From contig JBEAPR010000031.1 in assembly GCA_041164265.1 (NCBI GenBank), positions 1-6,349 of the forward strand: DNA of 6,349 nt, given 5' to 3'. Shown one piece after another: positions 1 to 6,349 of this stretch; position 1 is the stretch's first letter; every line of letters begins with the position of its first letter. The translations under genes were made by a program, and so were the position numbers. The notes under the pieces are model-generated. The model searched no databases. It saw nothing but the letters and a program-made list of their open reading frames with translations, and was not told the origin of the DNA. The stretch is from CALAZP01 sp041164265. Its GTDB lineage: Bacteria > Bacteroidota > Bacteroidia > Chitinophagales > Saprospiraceae.

Positions 1-832
1 CATTTTTTTCAAAATATTTGGCGTTGTTTTTGCCGATAATTTCTTGAAAAGATTTTTGCCACGGTGTTATGTACTCGTGCATGGGTTTGGATGCGGGGGC
101 GAAGAAATAGGGGCTATTGGCGCCCATTTCATGAAAATCAACATGAACATGAGGCATCCATTGGTGGTATTGTTCGATTCTTTGTTGTGATTCAACCTGA
201 GTTTGCCATGCCCAATCTCTGTTGAGGTCATAATAATAATGGTTTACTCTTCCACCAGGCCAGGGTTCTGCTTGTTCTCTAGCTTGAGGGTTGGCATCTG
301 GTATTTTGTGGCTGACTTGTCTAAACCAGTGAGTAAAGCGATCGTAACCGTCTGGGTTGATGGAGGGGTCGAAAACCACTATGGTGTTTTCCAACCATTT
401 TTTAGTGGTGGGATTATTGGGGTTGACCAGGTCGTATAGAACAAGCATGGAGCTTTCACTTCCGGAGGCTTCATTGCCGTGAACACTAAAAGAGAGCCAA
501 ACGATAGCTTTATCTAATGTGGGGTTATTACTTCCATCTAGTAACCCTGTTTTGTAAAGGTTATTAAAGCGGATATCCTCCAGATTTTTTAGGTTGTCTT
601 CGCTACTGATGGTTAACAATAGGAGTGGACGATCTTCATTAGTGGTTCCGTATTCTTTTATTTGAACCAATGGGCTATTCTCTGCTACGTGGTACATATA
701 ATCCACTAGCATATGGTGCGGTGTAAATTGTGATCCTACGGAGTGTGGCAAAAAATCATCAGGCGATTGTAATTGTGCATTTAGGGCAGATAGCCAAAGA
801 ATTCCACAAAGGGTAAAAATTATCCTACTCAT
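1..832 (-). CDS. Secreted M14-family zinc carboxypeptidase, N-terminal part (3' end outside window)
   Basis: Reading the minus strand from an ATG at 832 gives an open frame of 277 residues that runs off the left edge. Residues 1-19 look like a Sec signal peptide (short basic start, hydrophobic ILWLSAL, then NAQ), so the enzyme is probably exported to the periplasm or cell surface. The M14 zinc site is visible: HGNE supplies ligands His118 and Glu121, and DFHEMG supplies the likely third ligand, His234. The substrate-binding Asn-Arg pair is in DLNRDW (Asn204, Arg205), and NPDGY at 159-163 is also typical of the family. The general-base glutamate normally lies nearer the C-terminus and is not in the window, so catalytic competence cannot be judged. 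Related Bacteroidota proteins are usually much longer, with extra C-terminal domains. Family knowledge predicts cleavage of C-terminal residues from peptides; the actual substrate is unknown. It is transcribed divergently from sseA. Confidence 0.9.
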   Translation of the reverse strand, partial: MSRIIFTLCGILWLSALNAQLQSPDDFLPHSVGSQFTPHHMLVDYMYHVAENSPLVQIKEYGTTNEDRPLLLLTISSEDNLKNLEDIRFNNLYKTGLLDGSNNPTLDKAIVWLSFSVHGNEASGSESSMLVLYDLVNPNNPTTKKWLENTIVVFDPSINPDGYDRFTHWFRQVSHKIPDANPQAREQAEPWPGGRVNHYYYDLNRDWAWQTQVESQQRIEQYHQWMPHVHVDFHEMGANSPYFFAPASKPMHEYITPWQKSFQEIIGKNNAKYFEKN

Positions 833-901
833 GTTGTCTATTTTTTGGAGGTCAAAAACACAAAATATTTAAATTAAGCTAATTTTATTTAAAAAAAGGA
901 A
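833..901. promoter_or_regulatory. Divergent intergenic spacer between the M14 peptidase and sseA
   Basis: This 69-base A/T-rich spacer must hold the start signals of both flanking genes. Near matches to the Bacteroidota -7 element TAnnTTTG are visible: TAATTTTA at 880-887 on the plus strand (5 of 6 fixed bases) and TGTTTTTG at 860-853 on the minus strand (5 of 6). Neither has a convincing TTG-type -33 element at the usual distance, so both are weak. A short inverted repeat, AAATTA-agc-TAATTT, spans 871-885. AAAGGA just before the sseA ATG could act as a modest ribosome-binding site; no such site precedes the peptidase ATG. Confidence 0.3.
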
Positions 902-1762
902 ATGTACGATACGATTATAAATGTAGCTTTATTGCATGAATTAATAGAAGGCGAGTTACCGAGAGCAGTGGTTATTGATTGTCGGTTTAGGTTGAATGAT
1001 CCTGAAGAAGGGAAGAGGTTATATAATAGTGGGCATATCCCTCATGCGCATTATGCTCATTTGGACGACGATCTTTCAGGAATTATTGTGCTAGGTAGCT
1101 CCGGCAGGCATCCTTTACCGAAGGTGGAAGATTTATCTAAAAAATTGGGACAATGGGGAATTTCCAATAACAGTCAGGTGATTGTTTACGACGATATGGG
1201 AGGTGCGATTGCATCTAGGTTGTGGTGGATGCTCAAGTGGTTGGGGCATGATTCGGTGGCTGTTTTAGATGGTGGATATCAAGCGTGGGTGGAAGCGGGG
1301 TTGGTAATCAGTCAAATAGTTCCCGAGTTAGCTGGGGATATTATTTTTGAGCCCAAAGAGCGCAAAGAAATGACCGTATCGGTCGAGGAAGTGGAAGCTA
1401 TAAGTAAAGGTCGTAGGAGGGGGTTATTAATAGATGCGAGAAGTCAAGATCGTTACAGGGGGGAGGTAGAACCTATTGATCCTGTGGCAGGTCATATTCC
1501 GGGGGCGGTCAATATGCCTCATTTTTCTCATTTAGATGAGAAGGGGTATTGGAAAAATCCTGGAACTATTGCTAAAAATTTCATGGCTTTGGAGGGAATG
1601 GAGTTAGAGAAAGAAATGGTCTGTTATTGCGGATCAGGTGTTACCGCTTGTTTCAATGCCCTTGCTTTGAGTATTGCTGGGGTAAAAAACATTAAAATTT
1701 ATCCGGGTTCTTGGAGCCATTGGATTACTGATTCCGCGAGAAAAATTGGAAAAAAAAATTAG
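902..1762 (+). CDS. sseA: Thiosulfate/3-mercaptopyruvate sulfurtransferase (tandem rhodanese domains)
   Basis: This 286-residue cytoplasmic protein (no signal peptide) has the usual length and two-domain layout of the family. The inactive N-terminal rhodanese domain spans about 5-135, with VIDCRF at 24-29, YNSGHIPHA at 41-49 and LDGGYQAW at 122-129. The catalytic domain spans about 158-280, with LIDAR at 176-180, AGHIPGAVN at 196-204 and the active loop CGSGVT at 243-248. Cys243 should carry the persulfide. The CGSGVT loop is the mercaptopyruvate type; classical thiosulfate rhodaneses have CRKGVT. Arg184 or Arg186 is a candidate substrate-carboxylate contact. The C-terminal GSWSHW motif (269-274) is also typical. 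The reaction moves sulfur from 3-mercaptopyruvate (from cysteine transamination) to a thiol or cyanide. The ATG at 902 is preceded by AAAGGA and gives a normal N-terminus. The last codons form an A9 tract, and the stop overlaps the metF stop. Thiosulfate use cannot be excluded from sequence. Confidence 0.92.
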   Translation: MYDTIINVALLHELIEGELPRAVVIDCRFRLNDPEEGKRLYNSGHIPHAHYAHLDDDLSGIIVLGSSGRHPLPKVEDLSKKLGQWGISNNSQVIVYDDMGGAIASRLWWMLKWLGHDSVAVLDGGYQAWVEAGLVISQIVPELAGDIIFEPKERKEMTVSVEEVEAISKGRRRGLLIDARSQDRYRGEVEPIDPVAGHIPGAVNMPHFSHLDEKGYWKNPGTIAKNFMALEGMELEKEMVCYCGSGVTACFNALALSIAGVKNIKIYPGSWSHWITDSARKIGKKN

Positions 1763-2715
1763 AATACTGCTTCAGCAATTTCTCTAATAGTTCCTGCGTC
1801 TCCCATGGTATAGTAGTGTAGGCAAGGTACTCCAAAATCTTTTAATTCTTTTGATTGGTTAATGCACCATTCTATTCCAACTTGGCGTCTGGCTTCGGCC
1901 GTTTTTGCATCTTGGATGGCATTGACCAAATCCATTGGTAGATCGATATAAAAGTGTCTGGGAATGGAGTTGAGTTGATAAAGTTTGGTTAAGGGCTTAA
2001 TGCCTGGTACTATAGGAACATTGATGCCCATTTCTCGGCATTTTTTGACGTAGTCAAAGTATTTTTGGTTGTCGAAAAACATTTGGGTGACGATATAATC
2101 AGCCCCAGCATCTACTTTAGCTTTAGTAGCGGCTAAATCAAGTGCTAAATTGGGTGCTTCAAAATGTTTTTCTGGGTATCCGGCAATTCCTATACAAAAA
2201 TCGGTTTTTTCTCCATTGTGAATATTAGAATCTAGGTATTTACCTTGGTTCATTTGGACAATTTGTTTGACTAAATCCAAAGCATAATGATGGCCATTGG
2301 ATTCGGGAATGAACCTCCCTTCAAATAATCGGGCATCTCCTCTTAAAGCGAGTACATTATTGATATTTAGAAAATTGAGATCAATCAAGGCGTTTTCGGT
2401 GTCTTCTACAGTGAATCCGCCACAAATTAAATGAGGCACAGCATCTACACCATATCGGTGAACAATTGCTGCGCAAATCCCTACTGTGCCCGGTCTTTTT
2501 CTATAGGCTGTTTTTTCGTAATAGCCTGTATCTTTTCTAGTGTATACATATTCTTCACGGTGGTAGGTCACATCGATGAAAGGAGGCTTGAATTCCATAA
2601 GTGGATCTAGGGTATCAAAAATAGCTTTCATGCTACCGCCTTTCATTGGGGGCAGAACTTCAAAAGAAACTAATGTTCGATCTCCTGCTTTTTCAAAATA
2701 TTGGGTGACTTTCAT
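1759..2715 (-). CDS. metF: 5,10-methylenetetrahydrofolate reductase (methylene-THF reductase)
   Basis: This cytoplasmic FAD enzyme reduces 5,10-methylene-THF to 5-methyl-THF, the methyl donor for methionine synthesis. Starting at the ATG at 2715 it is 318 residues of TIM-barrel sequence. Glu19 in SFEVLPP matches the catalytic Glu28 of E. coli MetF. Asp127 in ALRGD matches Asp120 near the flavin, and Gln211 in TQMFFD matches the folate-binding Gln183. PHL at 94-96, AGYPEKH at 178-184 and VPGIKP at 236-241 are further family signatures. A longer frame opens with an ATG at 2745, but I prefer 2715: homology begins at MKVTQYF, and a perfect -7 promoter box lies at 2741-2734, which would put the transcript start downstream of the longer start codon. 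Compared with E. coli, about 16 extra residues lie between VTY (49-51) and PHL, including RKRPGT at 72-77. The gene converges on sseA with a 4-base overlap and is divergent from the susC-like gene. Confidence 0.95.
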   Translation of the reverse strand: MKVTQYFEKAGDRTLVSFEVLPPMKGGSMKAIFDTLDPLMEFKPPFIDVTYHREEYVYTRKDTGYYEKTAYRKRPGTVGICAAIVHRYGVDAVPHLICGGFTVEDTENALIDLNFLNINNVLALRGDARLFEGRFIPESNGHHYALDLVKQIVQMNQGKYLDSNIHNGEKTDFCIGIAGYPEKHFEAPNLALDLAATKAKVDAGADYIVTQMFFDNQKYFDYVKKCREMGINVPIVPGIKPLTKLYQLNSIPRHFYIDLPMDLVNAIQDAKTAEARRQVGIEWCINQSKELKDFGVPCLHYYTMGDAGTIREIAEAVF

Positions 2716-2733
2716 TTGGGTGTATTTGTTGCG

Positions 2734-2741
2734 CAAAAATA
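2734..2741 (-). promoter_or_regulatory. Probable -7 promoter element of metF
   Basis: The minus strand reads TATTTTTG here, a perfect match to the Bacteroidota primary-sigma -7 consensus TAnnTTTG. Transcription would start about 5-8 bases further on, leaving a leader of roughly a dozen bases before the ATG at 2715. No clear TTG -33 element is seen at the usual 17-23 base spacing, which lowers confidence. So short a leader leaves no room for a SAM riboswitch, so any methionine control would have to act at the promoter. Confidence 0.5.
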
Positions 2742-2799
2742 TCAATTTATTAAGTTATGGATGCTTATAAGCGTTGAATCTAAATTTTTTATTAAGTTT

Positions 2800-2831
2800 T
2801 TTGTATTATGTATAACATAATTCATATATTG
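2800..2831 (+). promoter_or_regulatory. Candidate promoter of the susC-like/susD-like operon
   Basis: A T-rich run ends in TTTG at 2800-2803 (possible -33 element). After 21 bases comes TATATTG at 2825-2831, one T short of the -7 consensus TAnnTTTG. The implied transcript start is near 2836-2839, giving a leader of about 25 bases before the ATG at 2864. An alternative -7 match is TAAGTTTT at 2793-2800 (5 of 6 fixed bases), but it has no obvious -33 partner. The assignment rests on consensus matching alone in A/T-rich DNA, where chance matches are common. Confidence 0.33.
2805..2821. promoter_or_regulatory. 17-base palindrome, possible operator of the susC-like operon
   Basis: ATTATGT (2805-2811) and ACATAAT (2815-2821) are perfect inverted repeats of 7 bases around a 3-base centre (ATA). 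The site sits inside the spacer of the candidate susC promoter, where a bound dimeric regulator would block RNA polymerase. The core GT-N3-AC resembles the core of GntR-family operators, but the outer bases do not fit that family's full consensus, so no regulator is assigned. The arms are too A/T-rich, the loop too small, and no T-tract follows, so a terminator is unlikely. Confidence 0.35.
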
Positions 2832-2863
2832 TCTTTTGGAACAATTTTTAAAATTTAGAAACT

Positions 2864-5800
2864 ATGAGGAAAAGTATTTTTTTAGGTATGCTAATAGGCT
2901 TAATGAGTATTCCGATTGCGGGATTTGCTCAGAATCAGGCCTATTCTGGTTCGGTCGTCTCTGCTGAGGACAACCAACCATTAATTGGAGCCACCTTATT
3001 GGTTAAGAATACCAATGTAGGTACGGTTACTGATTTTGATGGTCAATTTTCTTTTGAGGCTTCTGTGGGAGATACCTTGCAAGTGAGTTATATAGGGTAT
3101 GTCAGTCAGGAGTTTGTATTGGGTGCTGCTTTGGCAGTTTCCATTAGATTGTTACCTGATTTGCAGCAGTTAGATGAAGTGGTGGTCACAGGTTATGGAT
3201 CACAAAAGCGAACCAATTTAACTACTTCGATTTCGAAATTAGATACTCGTATTTTGGAAACTTCCACTCGATCCAATGCAGCCACTGCTTTGCAGGGTAC
3301 GGTTGCTGGATTGAGGGTAACTAATACTACGGGACAACCAGGTTCTACTCCGAGAATTGTTATGAGAGGAGGAACTAATTTTAGTGAGGGAGACGCGCCA
3401 CTTATTTTGGTTGATGGTATTCCCAGTTCATTTTATGCTTTGAATTCGGATGATATCGAGTCTATTGAGGTATTAAAGGATGCAGCTGCAACGGCTATTT
3501 ATGGAGCCAGATCTGCTAACGGGGTCATTTTAATTACCACAAAGTCTGGGAAGAAGGGTAAATCATCTGTAAATTATAAATTTAAATACAGCACCAATCA
3601 GGAGCGGAATGATCAACAATACTTAGGGGCGGAAGACCACATTAATTACAATCGTCAATCAATTGCATGGTTTAGAGAAGCGAATAATAATCCGGGAGCA
3701 TTTGGTGCATTTTTGGATGCTAATCAGGGGGCAGGTACAGGCAATAACGCTACTAATGATCCTTTTACTGTTCAATTATTGACAGATGCCAATCGATATT
3801 TACTGAACCAACCTGGATGGCAATCCATTCCCGATATTCTGGATCCATCGAGGAGTATAGTCTTTTATGACAACCAAGGCGTTGGCGATAGAATATATCA
3901 AAATAGTTTTACCCAGGACCATTATTTGTCTTTTGACGGGGGTAATGAGCAGGGAACTTATTATTTGGGATTAGGTATTTTGGATAATGACGGTTTGGTA
4001 TTGGGCTCAGGATTTAAGCGGTATTCAGCTAAGTTGAGTGGATCTTATAAGATAGCGGAAAACCTTACTGTTAATGCCAATATCTTGTATTCTCATTCCA
4101 ATTTGGGATTAAGTCCTTTAGGCAGTGATGATATGGTATTTAGAAGATTCCAGGGACAGGCCCCAACGGCTAGGACATTTGATAGTAATCCTGATGGTAC
4201 TTTTTCAGATGTGTATGCAGTGGGTCAAAACCAAGGTTTTGGTAATCCATTATATTATCAAGATAAATTTGTTCGAAACAATTTGGAACAGCGATTATCC
4301 GCTGTTGCTGGATTCAGTTGGAGCATTATGGATAATTTGATTTTCAAGGTAACGGGAAGTCATTTTACTATTAACAATCACAATGCCAACTTTGATAAAG
4401 CTTATAGAGTGGGAAGTACCAGTGGACCTTTGAGGAATGCTAGAAACGCTTCAGTGAGTTTGTCGAGAACCCTTCGCAATCAGTTAACGGGTACCTTAAA
4501 CTATGAAAAGCAGATTGGAAAGCACAATCTCAATGTTTTAGCGGGTTCTGAATATTTTAGCGATTACATTTATAACACTTCTGCTGGAACCAGGAATTCG
4601 CCTACCGATTTGATTCAGACTTTGAATGCAGGAGCAGAGGCAAATGGGATTCCTTATAGTTTTGAAACGGGGTATGTGCTGACTTCCTATTTTGGTAGGG
4701 CATTATATGAATATGATAATCGATTTTTGTTGGGTTTGACTTTTAGAAATGACGGTTCTTCTCGTTTGGGAAATAATAAATTTGACTTTTTCCCAGGAGT
4801 ATCCTTTGGTTGGAATCTCCACAATGAAGCTTTCTTCGCCAATTCTGGTTTGGGGAATGTATTTGATAGATTTAAGCCAAGAGTTAGTTATGGAGTCAAT
4901 GGTAACCAGAATGTATTGAGTAATTTCGGCGTTTATGGTTCTTATGGTTCCACAGGCGTATATGATGGTCAGACAGGTTATGCCAATTCAGGACTACCTA
5001 TTTTAGACTTATTATGGGAAAAATCTACCACTTTTAATGTAGGTTTTGATATATCTGTGTTAAACAATAGGTTGAACATTATTACTGATATCTATTCGAG
5101 AGATATTAAGGACAAACTTGCTCCGCAGTTATTGCCCTTCTATACTGGATTTAGTTCAATTACTACCAATAATGGTACTTTAAGAAATAGAGGATTTGAA
5201 TTAGAGTTGAATGCTGATATTGTTAGAAAAGGGGATTTGATTTGGAATTTTGGGGCCACATTAACCTCTAATCGGAATTATGTAGTTCAGTTACCTGAAA
5301 ATGATAACGATTTAAATAGACAAGGAGGTACGGAAATTTGGAATGCTGCTACTGGGCAAGTAGAGTGGGTAGGTGGTTTGCAAGAAGGCCAAAGATTTGG
5401 AGGAGATTTAATTGTTGCCTTTATTCAGGAGGGAATTTATTCTTCTCAAGCTGAAGCGGATGCGGATAATGAAATTACGGATCAATACATGCCTGGTTTT
5501 AGCAGAAATAGACGATGGGCGGGTGATGTAAAATGGAAGGATGTCAATGGAGATGGAACGATTAATTATTTGGATAGAGAGGTGATTGGTAGAACTACAC
5601 CTACTTTGGTGGGGGGATTCTCCAATTCTGTCAATTACAAAAATTTCAGTTTGTATGTAAAAGCTGATTTTGCAGTTGGTCACATGGTTTGGAATCATAT
5701 CAAAAACAAAGGATATGCGCAAACTCAGGGTAATCTTGCGCAGCCTGAGGAAGTATTGGAGTCTTGGACACCTGACAATCCGAATGCGGAATGGCCAAGG

Positions 5801-6109
5801 TTTGTTTTTGTAAACGGTACCAGAAATGTATGGAGAGGTAATGAATCCGCTGGAAGTTTGCAGAATTACGGCAATAATAAATTCTGGGAAAAAGGCGATT
5901 ACTTGGCTATAAGGGAATTGACTTTAAATTATAATGTTCCGGAAAGACTTTTAAACAATGTGGTAAGTCGGGTGAATATTTTTGCTACTGGCAGCAATCT
6001 GCATTATTTTAAGAGCATGAGTGGTGATACCCCTGAAATTGGTGGTATTCAATACGGTGCTTTTCCATTACCCAAGACCTATACCTTTGGTGTTAATGTA
6101 ACCTTTTAA
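2864..6109 (+). CDS. SusC/RagA-family TonB-dependent outer-membrane transporter
   Basis: The 1081-residue product has the normal length for a SusC-type importer. In order: a signal peptide (1-22, cleaved after GFA); a carboxypeptidase-regulatory-like beta-sandwich (about 26-98, with IGATLLVKNTNVGT and DGQFSF); a TonB-box-like stretch LDEVVVTGYG (103-112); a plug domain (about 115-228) with ILVDGIP at 181-187 and the SusC signature from DDIESIEVLKDAAAT into IYGARSANGVILITT (196-226); and a 22-strand-type barrel to the end. The last residue is Phe in FGVNVTF, as expected for outer-membrane insertion. No STN domain lies between signal peptide and beta-sandwich, so sigma/anti-sigma signalling through this protein is not expected. 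Residues 893-904 form an EF-hand-like loop (DVNGDGTINYLD). The ATG at 2864 is fixed by the signal peptide; the A/T-rich leader has no Shine-Dalgarno sequence. With the SusD-like gene 11 bases downstream it should form an uptake complex powered by TonB-ExbBD. The substrate (glycan, peptide or other) cannot be inferred here. Confidence 0.96.
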   Translation: MRKSIFLGMLIGLMSIPIAGFAQNQAYSGSVVSAEDNQPLIGATLLVKNTNVGTVTDFDGQFSFEASVGDTLQVSYIGYVSQEFVLGAALAVSIRLLPDLQQLDEVVVTGYGSQKRTNLTTSISKLDTRILETSTRSNAATALQGTVAGLRVTNTTGQPGSTPRIVMRGGTNFSEGDAPLILVDGIPSSFYALNSDDIESIEVLKDAAATAIYGARSANGVILITTKSGKKGKSSVNYKFKYSTNQERNDQQYLGAEDHINYNRQSIAWFREANNNPGAFGAFLDANQGAGTGNNATNDPFTVQLLTDANRYLLNQPGWQSIPDILDPSRSIVFYDNQGVGDRIYQNSFTQDHYLSFDGGNEQGTYYLGLGILDNDGLVLGSGFKRYSAKLSGSYKIAENLTVNANILYSHSNLGLSPLGSDDMVFRRFQGQAPTARTFDSNPDGTFSDVYAVGQNQGFGNPLYYQDKFVRNNLEQRLSAVAGFSWSIMDNLIFKVTGSHFTINNHNANFDKAYRVGSTSGPLRNARNASVSLSRTLRNQLTGTLNYEKQIGKHNLNVLAGSEYFSDYIYNTSAGTRNSPTDLIQTLNAGAEANGIPYSFETGYVLTSYFGRALYEYDNRFLLGLTFRNDGSSRLGNNKFDFFPGVSFGWNLHNEAFFANSGLGNVFDRFKPRVSYGVNGNQNVLSNFGVYGSYGSTGVYDGQTGYANSGLPILDLLWEKSTTFNVGFDISVLNNRLNIITDIYSRDIKDKLAPQLLPFYTGFSSITTNNGTLRNRGFELELNADIVRKGDLIWNFGATLTSNRNYVVQLPENDNDLNRQGGTEIWNAATGQVEWVGGLQEGQRFGGDLIVAFIQEGIYSSQAEADADNEITDQYMPGFSRNRRWAGDVKWKDVNGDGTINYLDREVIGRTTPTLVGGFSNSVNYKNFSLYVKADFAVGHMVWNHIKNKGYAQTQGNLAQPEEVLESWTPDNPNAEWPRFVFVNGTRNVWRGNESAGSLQNYGNNKFWEKGDYLAIRELTLNYNVPERLLNNVVSRVNIFATGSNLHYFKSMSGDTPEIGGIQYGAFPLPKTYTFGVNVTF

Positions 6110-6120
6110 ATTAATTGACG

Positions 6121-6349
6121 ATGAAAAATATAATAACAACAATTGCGACAGCATTTTTAATAATAAGCTGTTCAAGCGAATTGGATATATCGAGTCCTAG
6201 TGAGCTTACGGCAGCTGGATTCTGGGATACTGAAGAAGGGGCGACTACTGCTCATACAGGGCTTTATGCTAATATGAGAGGGGAGGCTTGGGATATCTTT
6301 TTAATGGGAGAAATTCGAAGTGATATATGGGGAGGAAGAACCTACGAAT
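6121..6349 (+). CDS. SusD/RagB-family nutrient-binding outer-membrane lipoprotein, N-terminal part (3' end outside window)
   Basis: An ATG at 6121, 11 bases after the susC-like stop, opens a frame of 76 residues that runs off the right edge. The N-terminus is a lipoprotein signal: MKNIITT, a hydrophobic stretch, then the lipobox IISC with Cys17 as the lipidation site, followed by SSELD. The mature start fits SusD: LDISSPSELT, then GFWDTEEGATTAHTGLYANM, where the FW...A...Y pattern matches the first SusD-like helix, then GEIRSDIW. Family members are usually about 450-650 residues, so only a small part is visible and the ligand-binding surface is not. Such lipoproteins cap the SusC barrel at the cell surface and deliver ligand to it. 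Spacing and orientation imply co-transcription with the susC-like gene. Confidence 0.9.
   Translation, partial: MKNIITTIATAFLIISCSSELDISSPSELTAAGFWDTEEGATTAHTGLYANMRGEAWDIFLMGEIRSDIWGGRTYE

Noticed and set aside
203..439. Plus-strand open frame of 78 codons
   Set aside because: It lies wholly inside the M14 peptidase on the opposite strand, whose frame has clear zinc-site motifs; the translated product has no recognisable features.
847..852. GGAGGT, a perfect Shine-Dalgarno-like string on the plus strand
   Set aside because: The next gene start (902) is about 50 bases away and no start codon follows at a working distance; on the minus strand it is the complement and cannot serve the peptidase.
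2576..2770. Plus-strand open frame of 64 codons
   Set aside because: It is antisense to the metF N-terminus and promoter and resembles no known protein.
2843..2855. AATTTT-t-AAAATT inverted repeat in the susC leader
   Set aside because: It contains only A and T, is short, and is of the kind expected by chance in such A/T-rich DNA.
2716..2863. Possible SAM or other riboswitch upstream of metF or the susC-like gene
   Set aside because: The likely metF leader is about a dozen bases and the susC leader about 25. No extended paired elements or conserved riboswitch core were seen.
4125..4340. Plus-strand open frame of 71 codons inside the susC-like gene
   Set aside because: It is an out-of-frame reading of the barrel-coding region with no independent start signal.
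5408..5722. Minus-strand open frame of 104 codons inside the susC-like gene
   Set aside because: It is antisense to the conserved SusC region containing the EF-hand-like loop; its composition is not protein-like and no promoter is evident.
1..6349. Search for CRISPR repeats, insertion sequences, tRNA/rRNA genes, toxin-antitoxin or defence genes
   Set aside because: No direct repeat array, transposase motif, terminal inverted repeat or RNA-gene signature was seen by eye; almost all DNA is occupied by the genes listed.

Overview
The window comes from an AT-rich bacterial genome of the phylum Bacteroidota. Three things point there. A SusC-type TonB-dependent transporter is followed directly by a SusD-type lipoprotein. 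Start codons have A/T-rich leaders, mostly without a clear Shine-Dalgarno sequence. A perfect match to the Bacteroidota -7 promoter element (TAnnTTTG) lies upstream of metF. The protein styles suggest Cytophagales or a relative, but that is an impression and not a demonstrated placement.

Layout, left to right. Bases 1-832 (minus strand) hold the N-terminal part of a secreted M14-family zinc carboxypeptidase; its C-terminus lies beyond the left edge. A 69-base divergent spacer follows. Next is sseA (902-1762, plus), a two-domain rhodanese-fold sulfurtransferase with a CGSGVT active-site loop. It converges on metF (1759-2715, minus), 5,10-methylenetetrahydrofolate reductase, and the two genes overlap by 4 bases at their stop codons. 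A 148-base divergent spacer (2716-2863) carries the metF -7 box, a candidate promoter for the next operon, and a 17-base near-perfect palindrome that looks like an operator. The right half is a SusC/RagA-family outer-membrane transporter (2864-6109, plus). Eleven bases later a SusD-like lipoprotein starts (6121) and is cut by the right edge.

How the genes relate: the SusC-SusD pair is expected to form one outer-membrane uptake complex, with the SusD lipoprotein as a lid over the TonB-powered barrel. Its substrate cannot be read from this window because no glycoside hydrolase, sulfatase, peptidase or dedicated regulator is visible beside it. sseA and metF are sulfur/one-carbon metabolism genes, and the peptidase is an independent divergent gene. 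I see no mobile element, CRISPR array, RNA gene or defence system. Most of the window is ordinary Bacteroidota chromosome. The parts most worth a second look are the palindrome in the susC promoter region, the EF-hand-like loop in the SusC barrel and the tight convergent sseA/metF junction.
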